This document shows positions 24,997 to 32,736 of a stretch of DNA of 64,000 nucleotides, in pieces. A program made the translations under genes and the position numbers. Source of the DNA: an uncultured cyanobacterium (GTDB taxonomy: Bacteria; Cyanobacteriota; Cyanobacteriia; PCC-6307; Cyanobiaceae). The DNA lies in the NCBI GenBank assembly GCA_903871775.1, contig CAIQIA010000011.1, positions 248,001 through 312,000 of the forward strand, in the 5' to 3' direction. Below the pieces are notes generated by a model that made no database searches, was not told the origin of the DNA, and saw only the letters and a program-made list of their open reading frames with translations. Numbering within the stretch: position 1 is the first letter of the stretch; each line of letters starts with the position of its first letter.

Positions 24997-26281
24997 CGAG
25001 CCACCCCCTCACGAGCATCGCCTGCAGGATCTGCTGGTCGTTGCTGCCGGAGAGCGCTTGGTTGATCTCCGTATCAGTGAACAAGGGGCCCTGGGGTTGG
25101 AACGGGATGTATGCGGAGCCCTCGGGGGTGCTGATGCAACGCACCAGCCGCACCTGATCGGTGTTCAGTTCACCGTGTTGGATCAGCTGCAGAATCTCTT
25201 CGACAACAAGCGGCGAGTGCGTGGTGACGATCACCTGCTGCCGCTTGGACGCATTGGCGAGCAGCCGGGTAACCACATGAATACGACGGGGATGAACGCC
25301 GTTTTCCGGTTCTTCAAACGCCACCAGTCCCCGGTTGAAAGGGTTGGCCGCCACGGCACAGAGGGCCAGCAGCCGCAGCGTGCCCTCAGACACCACCCGC
25401 GCCGGCAACCAAGTGTCGTTGAGGAGCAGGCTGAGTTCCAGTTCACCGCGCTTTTCGTTGAGCTCCGTGCGCAGATCGGTGATGCCGCTCACGGCAGTGG
25501 CGATCACCCGCCGGATGGCCGCAAAGGCCTGCGGATGCTGATGGCTGAGGCGGTGCAGATAGGGCACCAGCCATTCACAACGGCTGCCGATGTCGTCAAC
25601 ATCGCGGGGCGGCTGGGGCAGACGCATCGCCTGCAGAGGATCGAGATAGAGAATCCGCCAAGCACCGATCTCCCGATGCAGCTGATCAAACAGAGGGAAG
25701 CGCTCGGAGCCGGTGTACTGGCGATTGGAGACGACCGTATGAGGCAAGCCAATCGGCTCTTCGAAGGGATGGCTCTGGGAACCACGCTTGCGGATCGCCA
25801 GCACGTCGTTGGCTTGGCCATCTCTGTCGCGACTGACCTTTTCAAGGCAGGGATTCTTGCTGCGCGGTTTGCGATTGCGGTGCCAGTCCTCCAGGCATTC
25901 ATCCAGCACGGAGAGCCGGCCGGACTGCGGCTCGATGCCAACCTCCACCTGATAGGAAAGGATGCCAGGTTTTCTGGTGCTGCAAGGTGGTGCAGGCTCC
26001 CACATCTCAGCCTCGAGGCGAATCCGAGCCTGTGGCTGCCGCAGCAGGGCTTCCATGCCTCCCGGGGGCAGGCTGAAGGCCTCCAGCGGATAGCCCCGGA
26101 TGCCTTCCGCGAAGGCTTCGCTGAGCGTGCGCTCCCCCACCAGGCGGGCCAGCAACAGCAATGCCTCCAACAGGTTGCTCTTGCCAGCGGCATTGGGTCC
26201 GAACACCACCGTCAGCGGCGCCAGCTCCACCGTGGTGTCGCGCAGCGACTTGAATCCTTGAATGTGGAGGCGTTCAAGCAT
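24989..26281 (-). CDS. ABC-type AAA ATPase of a putative defence pair
   Basis: This 430-residue SMC/RecF-like ATPase starts MLERLHIQGFKSLRDTTVEL. It has Walker A VFGPNAAGKSNLLEAL (about residues 26-41), an ABC signature region VVSEGTLRLLALCAV, Walker B LVAFEEPENGVHP and the switch His in VIVTTHSPLVVEE. The start at 26281 was chosen because longer versions run into the hsdS-tail remnant. Only 2 bp separate it from that remnant's stop. With the TOPRIM gene it forms a two-gene operon of OLD/PARIS-like design. Confidence 0.8.
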   Translation of the reverse strand: MLERLHIQGFKSLRDTTVELAPLTVVFGPNAAGKSNLLEALLLLARLVGERTLSEAFAEGIRGYPLEAFSLPPGGMEALLRQPQARIRLEAEMWEPAPPCSTRKPGILSYQVEVGIEPQSGRLSVLDECLEDWHRNRKPRSKNPCLEKVSRDRDGQANDVLAIRKRGSQSHPFEEPIGLPHTVVSNRQYTGSERFPLFDQLHREIGAWRILYLDPLQAMRLPQPPRDVDDIGSRCEWLVPYLHRLSHQHPQAFAAIRRVIATAVSGITDLRTELNEKRGELELSLLLNDTWLPARVVSEGTLRLLALCAVAANPFNRGLVAFEEPENGVHPRRIHVVTRLLANASKRQQVIVTTHSPLVVEEILQLIQHGELNTDQVRLVRCISTPEGSAYIPFQPQGPLFTDTEINQALSGSNDQQILQAMLVRGWLDG

Positions 26282-26283
26282 GG

Positions 26284-26469
26284 TCAGGCCCTTCCCACGA
26301 GCGCCAAGTCTGCCTGCGGATCCACCAACTTCACCTGCAACACGGCCTCCAGCAGCTCCCGGCGCCTCTGCTCGGCCTGGGGGAACTGCTGCAGTTGATC
26401 GCCGAGGGCCCAGTTCGATGCCTTGATGCACTGAAAGCTGCCGTTGCGTGGTTCAGGCCAGATCGCCAT
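26284..26469 (-). pseudogene. Degenerate hsdS 3'-end copy (tail D)
   Basis: The end of this 61-codon frame, QAEQRRRELLEAVLQVKL, matches the C-terminal helix of the intact HsdS (QAEQSRRGLLEAVLREAL). The preceding GDQLQQF also matches CDQLEQQL. No target-recognition domain is present. DNA similarity to the other tails is clear but diverged (about 26316-26411). It immediately precedes the ATPase gene. Confidence 0.65.
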
Positions 26470-26920
26470 ATTCCTCTAGCAAGGCGATCAGGTTGGCGAT
26501 GGACCGGGTGTTGGCGGGGGTGGGGGCGAGGAGGTACCGAAACTGAAGCAGATTGCATCGAGCCTGGCGTTGAGCTCGGCGTAGCGCGCGTTCTCTTTCC
26601 TCAGCTGCTCGGTTTCGTTCTCGATCTGCTCGCAGTCCTTCTCGATCTGCTCGGTTTCGCTCCTCAGCTCGAAGAGCAGCTTCTCGCGCTCGATCGCTCT
26701 GATCTCGAGATCGACGACGGGTCGCCAGTTGAGCATCGCCAACCAACGTCGCCAGCGAGGCAAGGAGGAGAGGTACTCCGATCTGCTGATCGATCGATAC
26801 GGTTCCGAAGACGGGGAGATCGACATAGGGATAAGAAGTGAACAGCGTGATCAGCGCAATCAACAGGCCGGCGACAACCGTGATCCAGCCCTGAAGGCCT
26901 AATCCAGTCACGATAGCCAC
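26453..26920 (-). CDS. Membrane protein with long coiled coil, unknown function
   Basis: This 155-residue frame begins with two hydrophobic helices (about residues 9-30 and 44-62) separated by a short loop. A highly charged Arg/Glu helix follows (about 66-118; AREAALRAEERNRADREGLR and so on). The C-terminus reads ANTRSIANLIALLEEYGDLA. The architecture, a membrane anchor plus coiled coil, is common among defence effectors and tethering proteins, but no family is recognised. It sits between two hsdS-tail copies in the defence island. An alternative inner start near 26826 in another frame is less convincing. Confidence 0.5.
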   Translation of the reverse strand: MAIVTGLGLQGWITVVAGLLIALITLFTSYPYVDLPVFGTVSIDQQIGVPLLLASLATLVGDAQLATRRRSRDQSDRAREAALRAEERNRADREGLRADRERNRAAEERERALRRAQRQARCNLLQFRYLLAPTPANTRSIANLIALLEEYGDLA

Positions 26921-26950
26921 GACTGCAGGCCATGGACCAGTATAGACGTA

Positions 26951-27112
26951 CTATTGGCTTGGTGTTGCCTCTGCGATTTCGCCCTCCAGCGCCTCCCGCA
27001 ACACCGCCTCCAGCAGCCCCCGGCGGCTCTGCTCGGCCTGGCTGAGCTGCTGCTCCAGCTGATCGCAAAGGGCCATCAGTTCGTCGACCTTGGCGACCTC
27101 AGGATGTCTCAC
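26951..27112 (-). pseudogene. hsdS 3'-end copy (tail B), possibly a 53-residue peptide
   Basis: A frame of 53 codons, starting at a GTG that overlaps the ptuB stop (GTGA), reads VRHPEVAKVDELMALCDQLE and then the complete HsdS distal helix including QAEQSRRGLLEAVLREALEG. It corresponds to the last conserved helical region of the HsdS encoded at 29195-30913, without any recognition domain. It may be a recombination scar, or a translated mini-HsdS. Confidence 0.65.
26990..27097. repeat. 108-bp direct repeat, copy 2 (hsdS tail)
   Basis: This block matches 29249-29356 at all but about five of 108 positions by eye, in the same orientation, with equal length. The two copies flank the ptuA-ptuB cassette almost exactly. 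Its distal part (ctgatcgcaaagggccatca onward) matches the internal hsdS repeat at 30178-30222 better than copy 1, suggesting a chimeric origin. Confidence 0.85.
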
Positions 27113-27843
27113 GCCTTGCCTCCATGGGGCAGATGGTCTGGATTCGGGGCAGGTTGAATCGGCTCGAAAGTCTGGGGATCGAAGCAGCCACTCTCGCGAG
27201 TGCCGGGAAAGGCATCGATCAGACGGCGACGCATCTCCGGCTCAGCTTGAAACACCTCCATCCAGATGCTGAAGAAGCCTGTGTATTGGGCGAGGCGAAG
27301 CACGAGTGCAGCCATCGCAGCATTACCTGGCTGTTCAGCGAGCTTCTGCCTTGCATCCACCGCTGTCATCCAAGCCTCCATCCGCTGTTTGACACGGTCG
27401 AGAGCAATCAAGCGGCCGTTGGCATCAACGATCGTTTGGCCTCGGCGGTCCAGACCCACCAGAGCAAGAGTGGCCTTGGCCAGCTGCTGGGCATGAGCAT
27501 TGAGCTGGGAGGAGACCTGAATCTCGCCACCTGCACTGTAAAGATAGGCGGCGAGAGTGTTGTCACGGTCGGGCAGCAGAACATCAGATAGAGAGACCGG
27601 TTTGTCTTTCTTGGTGGAATTGCAATTCACGCAAGCCAGCAGGAAATTCTCCCAGCGACCTTGCAAAGGCTGGTAGGCAGGAAGCCCCTTGGGTTGGATG
27701 TGTTCAACTGCAAGCTGGGTAGCGACGTAGCGCTCGCAGTAGCTGCAGTACATGCCCAGTCTGCTCACCAAATCAGGGAGAGCATCACGGTAGTTGCTGA
27801 AGTCACCCTGACGGGGTGAGGCATTGCGTCGAATCGGCCTCAC
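27109..27843 (-). CDS. ptuB: HNH endonuclease, Septu-like PtuB
   Basis: This 244-residue nuclease has the HNH/zinc motif CSYCERYVATQLAVEHIQPKG, followed by WENFLLACVNCNSTKKDK. This is the arrangement in PtuB of Septu and retron-associated HNH proteins (TIGR02646-like). The GTG start at 27843 overlaps the ptuA stop (GTGA), so the two are translationally coupled. In Septu, PtuA ATPase complexes hold PtuB and release or activate its nuclease upon phage infection. That role is inferred from family knowledge. Confidence 0.8.
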   Translation of the reverse strand: MRPIRRNASPRQGDFSNYRDALPDLVSRLGMYCSYCERYVATQLAVEHIQPKGLPAYQPLQGRWENFLLACVNCNSTKKDKPVSLSDVLLPDRDNTLAAYLYSAGGEIQVSSQLNAHAQQLAKATLALVGLDRRGQTIVDANGRLIALDRVKQRMEAWMTAVDARQKLAEQPGNAAMAALVLRLAQYTGFFSIWMEVFQAEPEMRRRLIDAFPGTRESGCFDPQTFEPIQPAPNPDHLPHGGKA

Positions 27844-29198
27844 GACTCGGAACCCATCCTGGCAACGAGCTCCAGCTCCAGGAGCGCCTGAAAGGCAGGG
27901 TTGTCGGCAAATGGCGCAGATGCTTCAGCCAGTTTCTCCTTGAATGCAGCCAGCTTGTCTGCCGATGTGTCGCTGACCTGTTGCAGCTCCTCCAGAAAAG
28001 ACTTGGCCGTGTCTTTCATCTCGGCATAGCGAGCGCTCACGCTGGTATCAGGCACCCCTTGAATCCCTTCGGCAATGGCTGCGATCGACAGATCGCCGAG
28101 CTTCGCCGTGGGCTGACCCTCAAGCATCAGCAGTTCCTCTCCTGAGCGCAGGGATTGGATGAGGAAGGGCGAATGGCTGGTGCAGATGAACTGGAGGCCG
28201 GGGAAGGTGGTCCGCAAATCCTCAATCACGTGGCGTTGCCAGGTGGGATGGAGGTGCAGATCGAGTTCATCGATCAACACCACACCTTCCGTTTTTTGAA
28301 GCACTTCAGCGCCGAGGTGTGGGTTGAGGGTGGCTGCCTTTTGCGCCAGGTCGCCCACGAGAGCCAGCATCGAGCGCTGACCATCGCTGAGGTTCATGAA
28401 TGGCTGCTGATCACCATTGGCGAACCGGATCACCACTTCGCCAAGCTTGGCGTCGAACGTCAACGCCTCAGCACCGGGAATGGAGCACGTCAGCGCCTGG
28501 CGCACCGCTTGAAAGATGGGGCTTTCGTGGCCGCCCTGCTGAAACGTGAGCCAGGCTTGGCGGGCGATCCACTGGGTCAGCGCGCTGACCGAAAGACGTG
28601 GATCGACGCTGGTCTTGTAGCCATCGAGGCGCGACAGTTCCTTGGTCAGCAATCCGGTTGGCGGCTCCTTCACCTGCCCCTGCTCCCTCGGGGTATTCCA
28701 GAGACGTCCCGTGCCGTAATACGACACCAGGGGCAGCGATACCGGCTCACCAGCACGGACGCTGCGGGTTGCTCGTTCGGCAACGGTTTTGATGTTGACG
28801 GCAGCGGTGCGGGTTGTACGTCCACCGGGGCGGTTGAGGCTGCGCTGCCAGGTGAGAGGTTGATGCATGATGGAACCGCTGGCCTGAATCACACAGGGAA
28901 ATTGGCCTTCCCAGTTGGTGCCGGCATCTGATGAGAATGCCTGCAGCCGCACTTCTTCAGGCCGGATATGGCGCGTTTCCACACCTGAGACGCCCAGAAA
29001 CCAACTGCCGATGGCCACCGCCAGCGCATCGAGCAGGGAGGTTTTACCAGTTGCGTTTTCACCCACGATCAAATTGAACTGCGGATGAAACAGCAGTTCT
29101 CGGCGCTTGAAGCCCTTGAAGTTTTCCAGCAGCAGGCTGTCGATCCGCATGCTGCAATCGGCCGTGGGGCTTGGTACCAGGATAGGAGCGTCGGTCAT
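27840..29198 (-). CDS. ptuA: ABC-type ATPase, Septu-like PtuA
   Basis: This 452-residue RecF/SMC-like ATPase begins with MRIDSLLLENFKGF at residue 17. Walker A is IVGENATGKTSLLDAL, the ABC signature NLSDGQRSMLALVGDLA, Walker B GVVLIDELDLHLHPTWQ and the switch region FICTSHSPFLIQSL. The start at 29198 overlaps the hsdS stop (ATGA), arguing for coupling to the restriction operon. The Met at 29150 is an alternative. With the HNH partner directly downstream the pair matches Septu type I. Confidence 0.8.
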   Translation of the reverse strand: MTDAPILVPSPTADCSMRIDSLLLENFKGFKRRELLFHPQFNLIVGENATGKTSLLDALAVAIGSWFLGVSGVETRHIRPEEVRLQAFSSDAGTNWEGQFPCVIQASGSIMHQPLTWQRSLNRPGGRTTRTAAVNIKTVAERATRSVRAGEPVSLPLVSYYGTGRLWNTPREQGQVKEPPTGLLTKELSRLDGYKTSVDPRLSVSALTQWIARQAWLTFQQGGHESPIFQAVRQALTCSIPGAEALTFDAKLGEVVIRFANGDQQPFMNLSDGQRSMLALVGDLAQKAATLNPHLGAEVLQKTEGVVLIDELDLHLHPTWQRHVIEDLRTTFPGLQFICTSHSPFLIQSLRSGEELLMLEGQPTAKLGDLSIAAIAEGIQGVPDTSVSARYAEMKDTAKSFLEELQQVSDTSADKLAAFKEKLAEASAPFADNPAFQALLELELVARMGSES

Positions 29199-30913
29199 GC
29201 TGCGGAAGCCCCGGCTGCTGAAGTGAGCATTCTTTCCGGTTCCACCAACGCCTCCCGTAATACCGCCTCCAGCAGCCCCCGGCGGCTCTGCTCGGCCTGG
29301 CTGAGCTGCTGCTCCAGCTGATCGCAGAGGGCCATCAGTGCATCGACCTTGGCGACGATGCGGTGTTGTTCGGCGAGGGGTGGGAGTGGGATTGGAGCAA
29401 CTTCAATGAGACTGATATTCAGAGTTGGTTGCGCCAGTGTCCTTGTGGAATCTTTGAAGAACCCCTGAATCATTTCCGACTGAAGCGCCAGAAGCATGTA
29501 AGTGGCAGACACCTCAGGGATCAATTTAAGGCGAGCTACTGCACGTGCAATATTCGCTCCAGACCAGTGCTCAGGTGCAATCCCAATCTTCCCAATGCTT
29601 CCAACGACACAGATTAGGATTTCTCCTCCCGTTAATCGTGTGCGACCGTATTTACTGTCGATCTCTTGGGCGATCTTTTTCCCGGGCAATGCTGGATGAT
29701 CCTTCAGCATGAGATCCTGTGCTCTAACGAACGGTATTCCGTCGGGCACGTCGTCACCTGGGACCAGAACTCCATAGCTTAAAGGCGATGCGGGATCGAC
29801 GAGTTCCGCCAGGTTGAAAAGATGCCATCCGGTTGGTAGTTCTTGATTTTCGTTTTCCGTAGGAGGAGTCCAGGATGCCTTTCTCCTACTTTTCTTCCGT
29901 GGCGTATCTGCTGCTGCCAGCAATGCCCCGGTGATCGTGATAATTGCCGGCTCATCCTCCGGATCCTGCTCCACCAGCTTCCCCCGCACCGCCAGGTTCA
30001 GGATCGTCTGGCGAAGCTGCTTGATCTGGGCCGGGGTGGTGGTGAGGCCGGGCAGCACCTGCAGGGCAAAGCGGGCATCACTGCGGAAGGTGTCGGGCTC
30101 GTCGCTGGGTTGGTTGAGGCGCTGCAGGCTGGCGGCCACCAGGCGCTCGCGGCACTGCTCGCGCTGCATGCGGGCGGCCTCCAGCTGATCGCAAAGGGCC
30201 ATCAGTTCGTCGACCTTGGCGACGATGCGGTGTTGTTCGGCGAGGGGTGGGAGGGGGATGAAGCATGTTTTGAGCTTTCCGGCGCTGATACCCCAGTTCC
30301 CGACAGTGGTCGCACATTTAGATTCGATCTCAGACCGCAGAAAGTCAGATGCGGATATCCATCGGAGGAAGGCGGGATCCGCGAGCTCCTGAGCCAAGCG
30401 AATTCGAATGAGTTTGTCAGGGTAAATGAATCGTCGCCCTAGATAGCCCGTAAAAAGCGAGAGCCTTCCAACGTAGGATTTGTTCCCATTAAATCGGCAC
30501 GCCAGCAAGTCACCTGGGATGAGCTCGTATTGATCCATCAGGCTTTCGTCAATGCCGCTAATCAGCTTGAACTCCTCTTCTGCTACCAGTCCATCCATCC
30601 TCGCTGTTCCGGCGCTGATGCGGAGTATTGGCGTGCCATCCTCGGCGTCATCTGGCTTCCGCGAATAACCATTGCGAGAAGACTCTCTGAGTAGAGAAGC
30701 CAAAGGGACATACAGCCAGGTCTCCGGCATCCATTCGCAAGCACTCGAAAAAGTGATAAGGCTTCGATAAGAGGATTCTGATAGTTCCTCCGGATCCTGC
30801 TCCACCAGCTTCCCCCGCACCGCCAGGTCGAGGATGAAGCGGCGCAGCCTGGGGATCGCGTCCGGGGCTTCGCTGATTTCCTCGAACAATGCCAGCAGGC
30901 GATCGGCGTTCAT
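29195..30913 (-). CDS. hsdS: Type I restriction-modification specificity subunit
   Basis: This 572-residue HsdS has two target-recognition domains, each preceded by a LAVRGKLVEQDPE helix and followed by LPPLAEQHRIVAKVD(E/A)LMALCDQ. The conserved spacer regions duplicate each other, as expected for the pseudo-symmetric subunit. The ATG at 30913 was chosen; the frame upstream encodes an Arg-Leu repeat from a hexamer tract and is unlikely to be protein. It determines the DNA target of the HsdM/HsdR complex. Base composition is less GC-rich in the recognition domains, typical of exchanged segments. Confidence 0.95.
   Translation of the reverse strand: MNADRLLALFEEISEAPDAIPRLRRFILDLAVRGKLVEQDPEELSESSYRSLITFSSACEWMPETWLYVPLASLLRESSRNGYSRKPDDAEDGTPILRISAGTARMDGLVAEEEFKLISGIDESLMDQYELIPGDLLACRFNGNKSYVGRLSLFTGYLGRRFIYPDKLIRIRLAQELADPAFLRWISASDFLRSEIESKCATTVGNWGISAGKLKTCFIPLPPLAEQHRIVAKVDELMALCDQLEAARMQREQCRERLVAASLQRLNQPSDEPDTFRSDARFALQVLPGLTTTPAQIKQLRQTILNLAVRGKLVEQDPEDEPAIITITGALLAAADTPRKKSRRKASWTPPTENENQELPTGWHLFNLAELVDPASPLSYGVLVPGDDVPDGIPFVRAQDLMLKDHPALPGKKIAQEIDSKYGRTRLTGGEILICVVGSIGKIGIAPEHWSGANIARAVARLKLIPEVSATYMLLALQSEMIQGFFKDSTRTLAQPTLNISLIEVAPIPLPPLAEQHRIVAKVDALMALCDQLEQQLSQAEQSRRGLLEAVLREALVEPERMLTSAAGASAA
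29249..29356. repeat. 108-bp direct repeat, copy 1 (inside hsdS 3' end)
   Basis: This is the native hsdS tail, encoding the distal conserved helix. Its near-identical copy lies at 26990-27097 beyond ptuB, so the Septu cassette is bracketed by direct repeats. Confidence 0.85.
29955..29997. repeat. 43-bp internal hsdS repeat, copy 1
   Basis: Identical over 43 bp to 30785-30827, in the same orientation. It encodes the RGKLVEQDPE region preceding each recognition domain. Recombination between the copies would delete or swap a recognition domain. Confidence 0.9.
30785..30827. repeat. 43-bp internal hsdS repeat, copy 2
   Basis: Partner of 29955-29997, located before the first recognition domain. 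Confidence 0.9.
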
Positions 30914-30923
30914 CGGGCTTGGC

Positions 30924-31274
30924 TCAACCTTCCACAACCGCAACCGCAACCGCAACCGCGGGCTGCACATGCAGTTGCAGGCCCAGCGCCCGGATCACCT
31001 TGAGCACCGTGGCCAGGCTCGGATTGCCATCAGCACTCAGCGCCCGGTAGAGACTCTCACGGCTGAGGCCGGCCTCCCTGGCCACCTGCGTCATCCCTCT
31101 GGCCCGCGCAATGTCCCCCAGGGCACGGGCGATGCCGGCCACGTCATCCGGCGCCTCCTCCAGCCAGGCATCGAGATAGGCCGCCATCTCCTCGGGCGTT
31201 CTCAGGTGCTCGGCGACGTCATAGGGGGAGAGGCTGTCGGCATAGGGCTGACGGGTGGCTTGTGTGTTGGTCAT
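30924..31274 (-). CDS. HigA-like helix-turn-helix antidote protein inside the hsd operon
   Basis: This 116-residue protein is of the addiction-module antidote type. YDVAEHLRTPEEMAAYLDAW is followed by GIARALGDIARARGMTQVAREAGLSRESLYRALSADGNPSLATVLKVI, a Cro-like helix-turn-helix. The cognate RelE/HigB-like toxin normally encoded next door is absent. It overlaps the hsdM stop (ATGA) and precedes hsdS by 10 nt. It may have been recruited as controller of the restriction operon. The C-terminus ends in an AVAVAVAV run encoded by a hexamer tract. Confidence 0.85.
   Translation of the reverse strand: MTNTQATRQPYADSLSPYDVAEHLRTPEEMAAYLDAWLEEAPDDVAGIARALGDIARARGMTQVAREAGLSRESLYRALSADGNPSLATVLKVIRALGLQLHVQPAVAVAVAVVEG
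30936..30959. repeat. Hexanucleotide tract (AACCGC)4
   Basis: Four perfect copies of AACCGC lie at the 3' end of the antidote gene, 22 bp before the hsdS start codon. A change in copy number adds or removes two residues without a frameshift, but would change the spacing between the antidote domain and hsdS. Confidence 0.9.
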
Positions 31275-32734
31275 CGCAGCAACGCCTCCGCCAGGATCGC
31301 CTTGAGCTGATCCCGCAGCGCGGCAGCCGTCTGCTCGGCGGTCTGCAGCTCTGCCAGCAGCTTCTCGGGGTCGCCGTGGTCGGCGGCGGCCACGTGGGGG
31401 TTCTTGATGTCGAGGTTGTAGTTGCGCTCCTGGATCTGGGCGATCGGCACGCGCCAGGCCTGCTCGGTTTCCACCCTGCCCTCCCGGTTGGGGCCACCCC
31501 ACCAGGCCACGCAATCGGCGAAATGCTCGGCGCGGATCGGGCGCGTCATCGAATAGGCCTTCTGGCCTTCGGGCACAGGCTGCTCGTAGTACCAGATCTC
31601 TTCGGTGGGCGTTCCCTTCTCGAAGAACAGCAGGTTGGTGCCGATGCTGGCGTAGGGCCTGAACACCGAATTGGGCAGCCGCACGACCGTGTGCAGGTTG
31701 CACTCAGTCAGCAGCTGCTGCTTCAGCCGCGTCTTCACCCCCTCGCCGAACAACGTGCCATCGGGCAACACCACGCCCGCACGGCCGCCGGGCTTGAGCA
31801 GGCGGATGAACAACGCCAGGAACAGATCGGCGGTTTCACGCGTGCGGAACTCAGCCGGGAAGTTGTCCTGGATGCCGTCTTCTTCCACACCACCAAACGG
31901 TGGATTGGTGATGATCACGTTCACCTGATCGGCTACACCCCACTCGCGGTAGGGCTTGGCCAAGGTGTTGTCGCGCCTCACGAAGCTGGGATCTTCGATG
32001 CCGTGCAGCAGCATGTTGGTAACGCAAAGCATGAACGGCAGCGGCTTTTTCTCGATCAGCCGTAGTGCCGCCTGCATCGCCTGTTCATCGGCCAGTGTTT
32101 TCACATAACGTTCCCGCATGTGGCGGATCGAGCAGGTGATGAACCCTCCGGTGCCGCCCGAGGTGTCGAGCAGCGTTTCGCCTGGCCTGGGATCGATGCG
32201 ATCCACCATGAAGCTGGTCACGCCCCTGGGCGTGTAGTACTCGCCTGCATTGCCGGCGCTCTGCAGATCATTCAGCAGCTGCTCATACACATCGCCAAAA
32301 TGTTTGCGGTCGGCCAGGTTGTTGAAGTCAATGCCGTGCACCTTGTTGATCACCTGCCGCAGCAACTGGCCCGACTTCATGTAGTTGAAGGCATCGGCGA
32401 ACACCTCGCGCACCACCTGGCCTCGCTGGGGGTGCGAGCCCCGCAGCGGCATTTCCTTGAGGTAAGGGAACAGCTCCTGGTTGATGAACTCCAGCAGTGC
32501 GTCGCCGGTGATGCCCTGCGGATCGGCCGCCCAGCTGCGCCATTGCAGATGCTCAGGCAGCGGTGAGCGGTAGTCATCTTCTGTGAGTTCCAGGGCTTTG
32601 TCCTGGTCGTCGATGATCTTGAGAAAGAACAACCAGCACAGCTGCGACAGGCGCTGCGCATCGCCGTCGACGCCCACGTCCTTGCGCATGATGTCCTGGA
32701 TTGCCTTGACGGCCGTTCGCGCTGATGTCGCCAT
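31271..32734 (-). CDS. hsdM: Type I restriction-modification DNA methyltransferase
   Basis: This 487-residue N6-adenine methyltransferase has an N-terminal helical domain (LSQLCWLFFLKIIDDQDKAL), the GEYYTPRGVTSFMVD signature, AdoMet motif I TLLDTSGGTGGF and catalytic motif IV NPPFGG. In motif I the usual Asp-Pro is Asp-Thr. It is followed by an overlapping antidote gene and preceded by hsdR with a 2-bp gap. It methylates host DNA together with HsdS. Confidence 0.96.
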   Translation of the reverse strand: MATSARTAVKAIQDIMRKDVGVDGDAQRLSQLCWLFFLKIIDDQDKALELTEDDYRSPLPEHLQWRSWAADPQGITGDALLEFINQELFPYLKEMPLRGSHPQRGQVVREVFADAFNYMKSGQLLRQVINKVHGIDFNNLADRKHFGDVYEQLLNDLQSAGNAGEYYTPRGVTSFMVDRIDPRPGETLLDTSGGTGGFITCSIRHMRERYVKTLADEQAMQAALRLIEKKPLPFMLCVTNMLLHGIEDPSFVRRDNTLAKPYREWGVADQVNVIITNPPFGGVEEDGIQDNFPAEFRTRETADLFLALFIRLLKPGGRAGVVLPDGTLFGEGVKTRLKQQLLTECNLHTVVRLPNSVFRPYASIGTNLLFFEKGTPTEEIWYYEQPVPEGQKAYSMTRPIRAEHFADCVAWWGGPNREGRVETEQAWRVPIAQIQERNYNLDIKNPHVAAADHGDPEKLLAELQTAEQTAAALRDQLKAILAEALLR

Positions 32735-32736
32735 GG

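Noticed and set aside
30936-30959. Hexamer tract as an on/off phase-variation switch
   Set aside because: The unit is a multiple of three, so slippage cannot shift the frame. Only length or spacing can vary.
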